Position numbers and translations under genes: made by a program
Shown here: positions 17,011 to 25,575 of the stretch, in pieces
How positions within the stretch are numbered: position 1 is the stretch's first letter
Layout: each line of letters begins with the position of its first letter
Source: Firmicutes bacterium UBA3572
GTDB taxonomy: Bacteria; Bacillota; Desulfotomaculia; Desulfotomaculales; Desulforudaceae
Assembly (NCBI GenBank): GCA_002375985.1
Contig: DFNH01000036.1
Coordinates: forward strand, 50,319 to 114,318
Reading direction: 5' to 3'
Length of the DNA stretch: 64,000 nt
Notes under the pieces: model-generated
The model's input: only the letters and a program-made list of their open reading frames with translations
What the model was told of the DNA's origin: nothing
The model's database searches: none

Positions 17011-17781
17011 CTACCTTAAACGTCCGGATTCTTTGTAAAGCCGAATGAACCTTAGAATAAACTGTAATTCCGATTGGCTTAAATTGGCAATAAGGCCTAG
17101 AACCGCCTGCGTATTGGGTTCCAACAGCAGTTCCCGCAGTTCGGGGTTCATCGCGCTGACTAGTTGGTCCACGGCTCCAGATTCGAGAATGAAGTAGCAC
17201 GGCGAGACTCCGGTGGCTAAAGCAAGTTTTTCGAGCGTCTTGAGCGAAGGATGCACCTTCCCTTGCTCGATCTGACCGATCAAACCCGCCGTCACCCCGG
17301 CCCGGCGGGCCAATTCCGCCTGGGTCATACCGTATCCTTCGCGCAGCATTCTCAGTTTATGGCCCAGGGAACCCTCATACCCCATCAGCACCAACGCGGG
17401 AACCCCGATGGCCCGGGCCAGCTGTTTTAAAATAAACAACGACGGGTGCACCGCACCGCGCTCAATCTCGCTGAGATAGGAAGTCGATATCCCCGCTTCC
17501 TGAGCTAATTCGGCCAGCGACAGCCCCTTTTCTTTGCGCAGTAAGCGAATTTTATCGCCGATGGAAAGGCCCCGCTCTTGCTTTTCATCTTCCACCATGA
17601 CACTGCGGGGAACATCCAACGCCTGCGCAAGTTTATCGATTGTCTTCAATGAAGGGCGTTTGGACCCACGCTCGATCTCACTGAGATAAGATAATGAAAC
17701 CTTCGCGCGGACGGCGAGTTCCTGCAGCGTATAACCTTTCGCTTCACGCAAGGTACGTATCCGCTGGCCTCGAACCAGCAT
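17011..17781 (-). CDS. Transcriptional regulator with three tandem XRE helix-turn-helix domains
   Basis: A 256-aa protein made of three successive Cro/CI-type HTH domains at about residues 6-59, 74-129 and 139-194. The first two contain SYLSEIERGxxxPSL; the third has GLIGQIEQGKVHPSL. A C-terminal helical tail of about 60 residues (MNPELRELLLEPNTQAVLGLIANLSQSELQFILRF, split by a short hinge) may dimerise or sense a signal; it resembles the tail of SinR/SlrR-like regulators only loosely. No cupin or peptidase domain is present. The ATG at 17781 has GGTGG upstream. It is probably a DNA-binding repressor; the target is unknown. A TATAAT-like -10 lies at 17836-17841. Confidence 0.85.
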   Translation of the reverse strand: MLVRGQRIRTLREAKGYTLQELAVRAKVSLSYLSEIERGSKRPSLKTIDKLAQALDVPRSVMVEDEKQERGLSIGDKIRLLRKEKGLSLAELAQEAGISTSYLSEIERGAVHPSLFILKQLARAIGVPALVLMGYEGSLGHKLRMLREGYGMTQAELARRAGVTAGLIGQIEQGKVHPSLKTLEKLALATGVSPCYFILESGAVDQLVSAMNPELRELLLEPNTQAVLGLIANLSQSELQFILRFIRLYKESGRLR

Positions 17782-18040
17782 ACCACCACCGTCTCTCTGT
17801 GAAAACTTCAAGCTTTACTGTACTACAATTATTTTATTATAGACCTGTTGGGAAAGCAAAGTCTTGCGTGGAGGCAGGTGTCAGCGCCAAACAGGAATTC
17901 TAGTTTTAGGTTTGGTTTGCAAATCATGCCTTTACTAACAGGCACCCTATTCGCCGTATGGTGGGTTCCTTCTTTAGTCCAGCTCACCCTCTCATGTTTT
18001 CTCACCCGGATGAACTTTTCGGAAGCCGAAACCAACTAGA

Positions 18041-18715
18041 CTAACGGCTAAATCCCTCGGCAACTTTAAACAAGCCGGTACCTAACAATCCGCCATCCAG
18101 AGTGACAAAAGTCTCCGGCACCTCGCCGATAATGATGTTTTCGACCAACGGTACCCGGGTAGCAATCTGCACCTCGGTTTGCTGCCAAGGCACCGCAATC
18201 CGGATGTAAGCGTCAAGATCCAGGTAGATGCGATGACGCGTTTGATTGATGCCCGCCGCCTCAAAACGGTCCACCATATCCACCCTGACCGCGCCCACCG
18301 GAATGATCCGTACCGGGATCCCCGGCCCGTAGGTCGCCAAGAGTTGGCTGCCCAGCACCTGGCCCACCGGTATGGAAAAACGGTCTCTTTCCAGGTTGCG
18401 CATGGCGTTTTCGGACGCAATGGCGAAACCGGCGGCCAAGGCGGTGATCTGCAGGGTATTGGCCTGCATCATCACAATCCGGCCGTCATTGTTTCGGTGT
18501 AACTGGACTAAATCCTGATAGTCGATCCCGGTTTCGGCCAAATGCTCGCGAATCGCGGCGTTAACCGTGGTGACCGCCGTTTGAACCGCCCGGGCCTTGG
18601 CCATAGCCAGGATGGTGGGGAACAAAGTGCGCTCGGTACAGATCAGGGCCGCCACAAAAACGATCAGGATCAACAGCACCGCGGAAGTCTTGCATCTCCG
18701 CCGTGGTCTGAACAC
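18041..18715 (-). CDS. yunB: Sporulation protein YunB
   Basis: A 224-aa YunB family protein. It has an N-terminal membrane anchor (SAVLLILIVFVAALICTE), a long helical segment (ARAVQTAVTTVNAAIREHLAETGIDYQDLVQL) and the YunB signatures SIPVGQVLGSQLLATYGPGIPVRIIPVGAVRVD and VPLVENIIIGEVPETFV. It is expressed in the mother cell in Bacillus, and loss mildly impairs sporulation. GTG start with GGGGGG 8 nt upstream. It stands alone between the XRE gene and mgtE. Confidence 0.93.
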   Translation of the reverse strand: MFRPRRRCKTSAVLLILIVFVAALICTERTLFPTILAMAKARAVQTAVTTVNAAIREHLAETGIDYQDLVQLHRNNDGRIVMMQANTLQITALAAGFAIASENAMRNLERDRFSIPVGQVLGSQLLATYGPGIPVRIIPVGAVRVDMVDRFEAAGINQTRHRIYLDLDAYIRIAVPWQQTEVQIATRVPLVENIIIGEVPETFVTLDGGLLGTGLFKVAEGFSR

Positions 18716-18822
18716 CTAGACGGCCCCCCTTCCGCCAAACCAGATTGAAGCCTTCATTTAATTACTAAACAATTACAACAATTACACCGTATACATATGT
18801 ATGTGTCGGACCGAGGGGAAAT

Positions 18823-18841
18823 GCGGTTTCCGGGGAACCGC
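18823..18841 (-). terminator. Weak hairpin after the mgtE pair
   Basis: GCGGTT/AACCGC stem on the minus strand just past the mgtE stop, followed by ATTTCCCC. It may be a weak terminator. Confidence 0.3.
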
Positions 18842-18853
18842 GATCAAATGCGG

Positions 18854-20215
18854 TCAAATAAGGAAGCCCATCATCTCCGTGGCGGTAAAAAAGTAGATCG
18901 ACAGACCTACGATGTCGTTGACCGTAGTGATAAAGGGTCCGGAGGCCACCGCCGGATCCACCCGTAAACGGTCCAGAATTAGAGGCACAAACGCTCCGAC
19001 CACAGTGGCCACAATCAATACCAGCCAGAGGGAGAACCCGATGACAAACCCCAGGGCCACACTCTGCTGCCAGACCGCGGCAATCAGCGCGATTAACACA
19101 CCGTTGACCGAACCCAAGATTAGGCCCACCCCAACTTCGCGGCGGAGCAGGCGGACTATCTCGCCGGCTTTAAACTTGCCCAGGGCCAGGCCCCGCACCA
19201 CGACGGCCAGGGACTGCGTTCCGGTATTACCGGCCATATCGGCGATCAAAGGGATAAAAACGGCAAGCACCACCACGCGCTCCAGCGTTTCCTCGAACTG
19301 GGCAATAAGATTGGCGGCAAAGAGGCCGATGACCAGCAGGGACATGAGCCAGGGCAGCCGCTTGCGTGCAGCCGGAAGCGCACCCACGCGCAGATCGTCC
19401 ACCCCGGACACCGGCCCGCTCAGGGCACTTAGGCGGGAGATGTCCTCCGTGGCCTCGTCGGTGATGACGTCAATCACGTCGTCCACGGTGACGATGCCCA
19501 CCAGCACGCCCCGGTCATCAACCACCGGAACGGCCAGCAGGTCGTACTGTTCAATCATCCTGGCCACCATTTCTTGATCCATATCCACCCCCGCGGCCAC
19601 CACGTCCCGAATCATGATGGTGCGGAGCCGGGCAGTCGGTTCGGCCAAAATCAGGTCTCTGACCGAAAGCACCCCGACGAGCCGGCCTTCTTCATCGACT
19701 ACGTACAGGTAATAAATAGTTTCGGCCTCCTGGGAGACCCGCCGGAGCTTGGCAAAAGCTTGCTCTACCGTTAGCCCGGCGGCCAAGGCGACATACTCGG
19801 TCGTCATAATCCCCCCGGCGGTCTGCTCCGGGTAGGCCAGCAGCGCACGCAACTCCTCGGCCTGTTCCCTACCCATTTGAGACAGCAACTGCCGCCGGTG
19901 CTCCGGTTCCAACTCGCCCAACAAGTCGGCGGTGTCGTCGCTGGACATCTCGCCCAGTAACGGCGCCGCCTTTTCGGGGCCCATGGCGGTGAGCAACCGG
20001 ATCTGCTCCTCCCGCTCCAGTTCTTGAAAAATGTCGGCCGCCAAGGCGGTTGGCGCCACGGCGAAGATCTGCAGTCGCTGTGCCGGTGTCAACCGCCGGA
20101 TAACCTCCGCCTGGTCGTACGGGAGAAGGCGCTGCAGGATCACCGTAATCTCATCCAATTTGTTATCTCGCAAAGCCGCCGCCAGTTCTTTGGTCATCCC
20201 GCGCCGCCGTCCCAA
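18854..20215 (-). CDS. mgtE: Magnesium transporter MgtE (full length)
   Basis: A 453-aa MgtE channel. The N-terminal superhelical domain (~1-130, with MSSDDTADLLGEL) is followed by two CBS domains (~135-260, MTTEYVALAAGLTVEQAF and VPVVDDRGVLVGIVTVDDVIDVI). Five membrane helices follow, with PLIADMAGNTGTQS and the pore segment VDPAVASGPFITTVND whose Asp binds Mg2+. TTG start with GGAGG 9 nt upstream. It lies 75 nt downstream of a second, shorter mgtE and is likely cotranscribed under the M-box. Confidence 0.96.
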   Translation of the reverse strand: MGRRRGMTKELAAALRDNKLDEITVILQRLLPYDQAEVIRRLTPAQRLQIFAVAPTALAADIFQELEREEQIRLLTAMGPEKAAPLLGEMSSDDTADLLGELEPEHRRQLLSQMGREQAEELRALLAYPEQTAGGIMTTEYVALAAGLTVEQAFAKLRRVSQEAETIYYLYVVDEEGRLVGVLSVRDLILAEPTARLRTIMIRDVVAAGVDMDQEMVARMIEQYDLLAVPVVDDRGVLVGIVTVDDVIDVITDEATEDISRLSALSGPVSGVDDLRVGALPAARKRLPWLMSLLVIGLFAANLIAQFEETLERVVVLAVFIPLIADMAGNTGTQSLAVVVRGLALGKFKAGEIVRLLRREVGVGLILGSVNGVLIALIAAVWQQSVALGFVIGFSLWLVLIVATVVGAFVPLILDRLRVDPAVASGPFITTVNDIVGLSIYFFTATEMMGFLI

Positions 20216-20290
20216 ACCGCTTTTCCTCCTCCGCGTTTTAGTTAACCGCCAGTGTTTCCGGTCCGGTGGCGGTTCATTCGCACGGCCGTA

Positions 20291-21283
20291 TCACCAAAGC
20301 CCGAGGTACCAGGTAGCGATGGAAAAGTAAATCACCACCCCGCAGACATCGGCCACCGAGGTGACCAGGGGGGCGCTGGCCGTGGCCGGGTCCAACCGGA
20401 ACCGGCTCAGGATAAGCGGCAGGGATATCCCGATCAAGCTGCCCACAACGACCACCAGCAGCATGGTCAGCGCCACCACCGCCGCCACCTCGGGCCCTGC
20501 CCGGTAAAAGCCGAGCAGCAACACCGCCAGGCCCATGGTCAGTCCCAACAACCCAGCGACCACAATTTCCTTGCCCAGCAGGCGGCTCCAGTCCCGCAGC
20601 TTAACGTCGCCGGTAGCCAGCGCCCGCACCACCAGCGTGGCCGCCTGGGAGCCGGCATTCCCTCCGCTGTCGATAAGCAGCGGCAGAAAGAAGACCAGGG
20701 CCACCACCGCCTCTATCGTCTCCTCAAAAGCGGCGATCGCCGCCCCGGAAAAAATGTTCACAAAGACCAGCACCAGGAGCCAGGAAACGCGCTTCTGGAA
20801 AAGCAGCCGCACGCTGGCTTCCCGCAGACCGGTCGTCATCAAACCCACCGAGGCCATCTTGTGAAAGTCTTCCCGGGTCTCCTCCTCCACAATGTCCAGA
20901 ACGTCGTCGGCGTTGATTACGCCCACCAGCGCACCCCCGCCGTCGACCACCGGAACGGCGACGATGTCGTACTCCCGCATCAACCGGGCCACCTCTTCGC
21001 GGTCGGCCTCGGCCGATATGGAGATCACCTTCGGGGTCATGATCTCCACCAGTTTCCGTTCGTCCGCCGCGCTGAGCAGGTACCGCAGCGGCACGACACC
21101 CTTGAGGTGCAACCGGTCGTCGACCACATAGACGTAATACTTGCTCTGGGTATCCATGGCCTGACGCCGGAGCAACTGGATCGCCTCGCCCACCGTATAA
21201 TAATCCGGTACGGCCACGAAGTGGGTGCTCATCAGGCTGCCCACCGACTCCACCGGGTAGTCCTTCTTTCGCACCTGCGTCAT
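20291..21283 (-). CDS. MgtE paralogue lacking the N-terminal superhelical domain
   Basis: A 330-aa protein consisting of two CBS domains (~10-140: MSTHFVAVPDYYTVGEAI, VPVVDGGGALVGVINADDVLDIV) and the five-helix MgtE membrane domain (LPLLIDSGGNAGSQAATLVVRALATGDV; LDPATASAPLVTSVADVCGVVIYF). The MgtE N domain, which closes the channel at high internal Mg2+, is missing: the frame begins with a good Shine-Dalgarno site (GGGAGGTGAG) and no N-domain coding lies upstream, only the M-box leader. The pore Asp of the VTSVAD segment is kept. It is probably a divalent-cation channel with changed gating. Confidence 0.9.
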   Translation of the reverse strand: MTQVRKKDYPVESVGSLMSTHFVAVPDYYTVGEAIQLLRRQAMDTQSKYYVYVVDDRLHLKGVVPLRYLLSAADERKLVEIMTPKVISISAEADREEVARLMREYDIVAVPVVDGGGALVGVINADDVLDIVEEETREDFHKMASVGLMTTGLREASVRLLFQKRVSWLLVLVFVNIFSGAAIAAFEETIEAVVALVFFLPLLIDSGGNAGSQAATLVVRALATGDVKLRDWSRLLGKEIVVAGLLGLTMGLAVLLLGFYRAGPEVAAVVALTMLLVVVVGSLIGISLPLILSRFRLDPATASAPLVTSVADVCGVVIYFSIATWYLGLW

Positions 21284-21356
21284 AAGTGCTCACCTCCCGC
21301 CCCGGTATATAAAGAACAATAAAGTACTGTCCGCATCCATCGCCTACGCACCCCCC

Positions 21357-21389
21357 CAAAACGAAAACCCCCGCTCAACGAAGCGAGGG
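21357..21389 (-). terminator. M-box expression-platform terminator
   Basis: Minus strand CCCTCGCT/AGCGGGGG stem (one G-U pair), loop TCGTTG, then TTTTCGTTTT. The loop-side CGTTGAGC can also pair with GCTCAACG of the aptamer, giving mutually exclusive structures. Confidence 0.85.
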
Positions 21390-21425
21390 CAATTAGCCAC
21401 AGAGCCACACACTGCGCATATTTTC

Positions 21426-21586
21426 GCACCTCTCCAGTCGTTGAGCTTCGGCACTGCACGGCATAGGTGATCGCACCAGCTGCGTTAGAAAGGACCTTAG
21501 TTCGATCCTTCCTGTTCCACCCATTGGCGTCTCTCGACATTTTTGGGCAGCAGCTTATCTCCGTGCAGGAGCCTCACCTAACGGAG
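21426..21586 (-). ncRNA. M-box (ykoK) magnesium riboswitch
   Basis: Read on the minus strand this stretch carries the M-box consensus in order: GUUAGGUGAGGCUCCUGCAC, GGAGAUAAGCUGCUGCCCAA, GACGCCAAUGGGU, GAUCACCUAUGCCGUGCAG and AAGCUCAACGACUGGAGAGG. High Mg2+ should favour the downstream terminator and lower expression of the two mgtE genes. The transporter start lies about 140 nt further on. Identification by sequence pattern is clear. Confidence 0.95.
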
Positions 21587-21609
21587 GGTTATTGAATTGT
21601 CGCACGTTA

Positions 21610-21638
21610 ACTATAAACCAAACAGCCAGCCGCGTCGA
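21610..21638 (-). promoter_or_regulatory. Promoter of the M-box/mgtE transcript
   Basis: Minus strand -35 TCGACG (21633-21638), 17-bp spacer, -10 TATAGT (21610-21615), placed about 20 nt before the aptamer. Confidence 0.5.
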
Positions 21639-21723
21639 CCGTTATTGGCCAAAACCGGTAGTTGTTTCTATAGCCGTCACCTGGCAACCGGTTTACGACT
21701 CCTGGTCTTTTTTTGTTGCCCGC

Positions 21724-22941
21724 CTAGGACAGACGCACGAACTTGCGCCGCCCCACCTGGACCACCGTGCCGGGTTGGGGCACCATCTCGGTCTCAGGGT
21801 CGTTTACACGCTGGCCATTTATCTTTACGGCGCCTTGGCCGATCAGCCGGCGCGCCGCGCTGGTGCTGGGAGCGAGGCCCGCCAGCACCAAAAGTTTGGG
21901 CAGCCAGATCCGGCCGGACGGGCACGCGTCCTCCGGCACCGCCACAACCGGGACGTCGGTAGGCAGCGCCCGCTGCTGGAATACCTTGCGGAACTCGGCC
22001 TCGGCCACCACCGCCGCCTCCGGTCCGTGGAAGTTTTCCACCACGGTGCGGGCCAGACGCATCTTCAGGTCCCGCGGGTGCACTTTGCCCGCGGCATAGT
22101 CCGTCTTTATGCGGCCCAATTCACCCAGAGACACAGGCGTAACCAGCTCAAAGTAGCGTATCATCAGTTCGTCTGGCAACGACATCAATTTGCCGTACAT
22201 CTCTTCCGGGGGCTCGGTAATGCCGACGTAGTTCCCCAGGCTCTTACTCATCTTGTGGACGCCGTCCAACCCCTCCAACAGCGGCATGGTCAGGGCAATC
22301 TGGGGTTCCTGGCCGTATTCTTTTTGGAGGGTGCGGCCCATAAGCAGGTTGAATTTTTGATCGGTACCGCCCAGTTCCACGTCCGCCCTCAGCGCCACCG
22401 AATCGTAACCCTGCATCAGGGGATAGAAGAACTCGTGGATACTGATCGGTAGCCCGCGGCGAAAGCGCTTGGCGAAATCATCCCGTTCCAGCATCCGGGC
22501 GACGGTGTATTTCGAGGACAGCTCCAGCACCGCGGCAAAGTCCAGCGGCGCCAGCCATTCACTATTAAAACGCACGCGGGTGCGCTGCGGGTCGAGGATT
22601 TTGAACACCTGCGCCTCGTAGGTACGGGCGTTGGCCGCCACCTCCTGCTCCGTCAACTGCTTCCTGGTCTCGCTTTTGCCCGAAGGGTCCCCGATCCGGG
22701 CGGTGAAGTCGCCAAGCACGAGGATCACCTCGTGGCCCAGGTCTTGAAACTGACGCAGCTTCTGAAGCACCACCGTGTGCCCCAAATGAATGTCGGGAGC
22801 CGTAGGATCCAAGCCCAGTTTAACGCGTAGCGGACGGCCGGTCGCCAGACACCGGCGGAGTTTTTCCGCCAACTCTTCTTCCGGGATAATTTCCACCGCC
22901 CCGCGCCGGATAATCGCCAACTGCCGTTCCAATTCTGACAT
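21724..22941 (-). CDS. tyrS: Tyrosyl-tRNA synthetase
   Basis: A 405-aa class I synthetase. HIGH motif as HLGH (DPTAPDIHLGHTVVLQKLRQFQDLGH), KMSKS intact (GVHKMSKSLGN) and a C-terminal S4 RNA-binding domain (ARRLIGQGAVKINGQRVND). The ATG at 22941 has GGTGGGGG 7 nt upstream. No T-box precedes it, unlike many Firmicute tyrS genes; instead a plain promoter with an inverted repeat over the -10 is seen. Confidence 0.97.
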   Translation of the reverse strand: MSELERQLAIIRRGAVEIIPEEELAEKLRRCLATGRPLRVKLGLDPTAPDIHLGHTVVLQKLRQFQDLGHEVILVLGDFTARIGDPSGKSETRKQLTEQEVAANARTYEAQVFKILDPQRTRVRFNSEWLAPLDFAAVLELSSKYTVARMLERDDFAKRFRRGLPISIHEFFYPLMQGYDSVALRADVELGGTDQKFNLLMGRTLQKEYGQEPQIALTMPLLEGLDGVHKMSKSLGNYVGITEPPEEMYGKLMSLPDELMIRYFELVTPVSLGELGRIKTDYAAGKVHPRDLKMRLARTVVENFHGPEAAVVAEAEFRKVFQQRALPTDVPVVAVPEDACPSGRIWLPKLLVLAGLAPSTSAARRLIGQGAVKINGQRVNDPETEMVPQPGTVVQVGRRKFVRLS

Positions 22942-22970
22942 TACCAAACCCCCACCCAATACTCCGATAG

Positions 22971-23007
22971 CTTGCTAATTATAGCAAGATTCCGGTACCT
23001 CTGGCAA
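22971..23007 (-). promoter_or_regulatory. tyrS promoter with palindrome over the -10
   Basis: Minus strand -35 TTGCCA (23002-23007), 18-bp spacer, -10 TATAAT (22978-22983). The -10 lies inside the inverted repeat CTTGCTA-ATTA-TAGCAAG (22971-22988), which could be an operator or simply a hairpin. Confidence 0.6.
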
Positions 23008-23118
23008 GAATGAGGCCGGTCGTACAACCCGCCCGGCAACTGAGGTTGCCGGTGAGCGGCTTGGCAAGGGACATCCTGGCCGCCGGCGTAATTCTGTGTT
23101 AATCTCCAAAATTCCTTA

Positions 23119-23127
23119 TGATATAAT
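23119..23127 (+). promoter_or_regulatory. Extended -10 promoter of the PBP gene
   Basis: TG-A-TATAAT on the plus strand, about 55 nt before the start codon. No good -35 is seen (TTAATC at 23099-23104), as is usual for extended -10 promoters. Confidence 0.5.
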
Positions 23128-23180
23128 GCAGGGAATAGAGGCTGGTTGAATGAAAGAAGCGGCAATTAAGGAGGACCGAC

Positions 23181-25514
23181 ATGCCCGAGCCAAAGAGGAA
23201 AAAGCGGCGGCTCAACTGGGTTCGGCTTTTGGTCGTCGTAATCGCCCTGAGCGTGTTCCTGGGAGGCAGTGCGGCCTTTGGTATGGTTTTGGTCAGCTTG
23301 AAGGACCTGCCGGCCTGGGACCCGACCGCCCTGCAACCGAACAACGCCACCCTGATTTATGATGCCAACGGAAATCTCTTAACCGAAATCGGCTTGGAAC
23401 ACCGCATCTCGGTGGACATTAAAGATATTCCGGCAGAGGTGAAAAAGGCTTTCCTGGCGGCGGAGGACCACCGGTTTTACCAACATTACGGCCTTGACTT
23501 CCGGGCCCTGGCCCGCGCAGCCTGGGCAAATGTCACCGGCAGCTTCGGGGAACAGGGCGGCAGCACCATCACCCAACAGTTGGCCAAAAACGTTTTTTTG
23601 AGCGAGGAAAAAAGCCTCCAGCGTAAGATTCAAGAAGCCTTTCTGGCCATCCAAATCGAACGCCACTACACCAAAGAAGAGATTCTAGGCATGTACCTGA
23701 ACTGGGTATACTTCGGGGAAGGCGCCCACGGGATTGAATCGGCAGCCCGGACTTACTTCGGCAAATCGGCCACGGAGCTTGAGGTGCACGAAGCGGCCTT
23801 GCTGGCCGGCTTGCTGAAGGCCCCTTCAGCCCTCTCGCCCTTCCAGAACCCGGAGGCGGCCAAAAACCGGCGCGACACCGTCCTGGACCTGATGTGCCGT
23901 TACGAGTTCATCAGCGAGGACGAGGCCCGGGAAGCCAAGGCCCAGCCCTTGGAACTGGGGTTCCAAGTGACGGGCGGCAGCAGCAACACCCGTTATCCGT
24001 ATCCCTATTTCGTGGATTACGTAATCGATCAACTCGTAGAGCGGTATGGTGAGGTACGCGTCTACAAGGAAGGCCTGCGGGTATACACCACCATCGACCC
24101 CCGGATCCAAAAGGCAGCCGAGGAAGCACTAGCCAACGAAAGCAACTACCCGCTAACCACACGGGACGAACGGAACATCCTGCAGCCCCAGGCCGCCATG
24201 GTCGTGCTCGATCCGTCCAACGGGTACATCAAGGCCCTCGTCGGCGGGCGGGAGCACACCCAACAGCGCCAGTGGAACCGGGCCGTCCGGACTAAGCCGC
24301 AGCCCGGGTCGGCCTTTAAACCGATCATCGCCTATGCGCCGGCCATCGAGTACCTGGGTATGGGGCCGGCCACCGTTTTCGACGATATTCCGATCGAATA
24401 CCCGAAGTGGACACCCAAAAACTATGACGGCGCCTACCGCGGGTTGATTACCATGCGCGCCGCCCTGGCCCATTCGATAAACATCCCGGCGGTCAAAGCC
24501 CTCGAGGCGGTTTCTCCGTCCCGGGCCGTGGATTTTGCCAAGAAGCTGGGTATCTCCTCCCTCGAACCGGACCGGCACAATCTAGCCATCGCCCTGGGCG
24601 GACTGACCTACGGGGTAACGCCCCTGGAAATGGCGGCCGCCTACGCCGCTTTTGCCAACCAGGGTGTCTATACTGAGCCGACGGCGATCATCAGGGTGGA
24701 GAATATGCGGGGTGACCTGTTGGAGGAGCACATCCCGGTAAAAACCCAGGCCATGAAAGCAACCACCGCCTACCTGATCACCGATATGCTGCGCACCGCG
24801 GTCACCAGCGGCACCGGCAGGCGGGCTAATCTCCCCAACCGGCCGGTAGCCGGTAAGACCGGAACCACCGACGAACGCGAAAGCATTTGGTTCTGCGGCT
24901 ACACTCCGGAGTTGGTCGGCGTGGTTTGGATGGGCTATGACAACCACAAGGACCCCCTGCCCCGGGGCTCCTACGGCGGCGTCTACCCGGCCCAGATTTG
25001 GCGGCAGGTAATGGGTCAGGCCCTGGCCGGCCTGCCCCCGCGTAATTTCACCCAACCCGCCGGCATCGTCACCGCCACCGTGGACGGCAAGTCCGGCTTT
25101 TTGCCCGGCCCGCTTACCCCGGAGGAACACCTGGTGACCGACAAATTCGTCCGGGGCACGGTACCCACCAAGGTGGACGATACCCGCGTACTGGTGGAGA
25201 TCTGCGCTACCAGCGGACTCCTGGCCGGGCCGTACTGTCCGGACCGGATCACCAAAGTGATGATCGATCTGGGCTACACCGTCCCCAGTTTCGTGGGTGA
25301 TTACGATATCCGGGTACCGGCGCAAACCTGTGATTTGCACACCGAGGAAACGATGGGCGGCATATTGCCTCCCGGCTTGAGGCCGCCGGACAACGGTAAT
25401 CAGGACCATGGAGACAAAGAAGACGACGGAAACGGCGGGGATGATCTCAAACCGCCGGACCTGATGGAAGAGAACGCCGACCGGGGGCGGGCGCGTCCAC
25501 CCGGACGGCAATGA
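23181..25514 (+). CDS. Class A penicillin-binding protein (PBP1A type)
   Basis: A 777-aa bifunctional peptidoglycan synthase. A basic cytoplasmic tail and one membrane anchor (~15-38) precede a GT51 glycosyltransferase domain with the catalytic Glu in LAAEDHRFYQHYG (residue 95) and GGSTITQQLAKN. The transpeptidase domain has the Ser nucleophile in PGSAFKP (~377), the SIN motif and the KTG motif in VAGKTGTTDE (~558). A PASTA-free, Gly/Asp-rich low-complexity tail ends the protein. It is divergent from tyrS. ATG with AAGGAGG upstream. Confidence 0.96.
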   Translation: MPEPKRKKRRLNWVRLLVVVIALSVFLGGSAAFGMVLVSLKDLPAWDPTALQPNNATLIYDANGNLLTEIGLEHRISVDIKDIPAEVKKAFLAAEDHRFYQHYGLDFRALARAAWANVTGSFGEQGGSTITQQLAKNVFLSEEKSLQRKIQEAFLAIQIERHYTKEEILGMYLNWVYFGEGAHGIESAARTYFGKSATELEVHEAALLAGLLKAPSALSPFQNPEAAKNRRDTVLDLMCRYEFISEDEAREAKAQPLELGFQVTGGSSNTRYPYPYFVDYVIDQLVERYGEVRVYKEGLRVYTTIDPRIQKAAEEALANESNYPLTTRDERNILQPQAAMVVLDPSNGYIKALVGGREHTQQRQWNRAVRTKPQPGSAFKPIIAYAPAIEYLGMGPATVFDDIPIEYPKWTPKNYDGAYRGLITMRAALAHSINIPAVKALEAVSPSRAVDFAKKLGISSLEPDRHNLAIALGGLTYGVTPLEMAAAYAAFANQGVYTEPTAIIRVENMRGDLLEEHIPVKTQAMKATTAYLITDMLRTAVTSGTGRRANLPNRPVAGKTGTTDERESIWFCGYTPELVGVVWMGYDNHKDPLPRGSYGGVYPAQIWRQVMGQALAGLPPRNFTQPAGIVTATVDGKSGFLPGPLTPEEHLVTDKFVRGTVPTKVDDTRVLVEICATSGLLAGPYCPDRITKVMIDLGYTVPSFVGDYDIRVPAQTCDLHTEETMGGILPPGLRPPDNGNQDHGDKEDDGNGGDDLKPPDLMEENADRGRARPPGRQ

Positions 25515-25529
25515 TCGGCCGTGCACGTT

Positions 25530-25560
25530 AACAGGGGGCCGGTATTCCCGGCCCCCTGTT
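25530..25560. terminator. Bidirectional hairpin between PBP and sufB
   Basis: A perfect 13-bp stem AACAGGGGGCCGG/CCGGCCCCCTGTT with a 5-nt loop between two convergent genes. It has no U run on either side, yet its place and stability suggest that it ends both transcripts. Confidence 0.6.
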
Positions 25561-25575
25561 GGACGTCTCGCCCTC

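Noticed and set aside
20252..21322. 356-codon plus-strand open frame opposite the second mgtE
   Set aside because: The His/Gln-rich translation is typical of antisense frames, while the minus strand encodes clear CBS and MgtE domains.
22942..23100. T-box leader for tyrS
   Set aside because: No AGGGTGGNACCGCG-like sequence is found; the promoter lies too close to the gene for a T-box.
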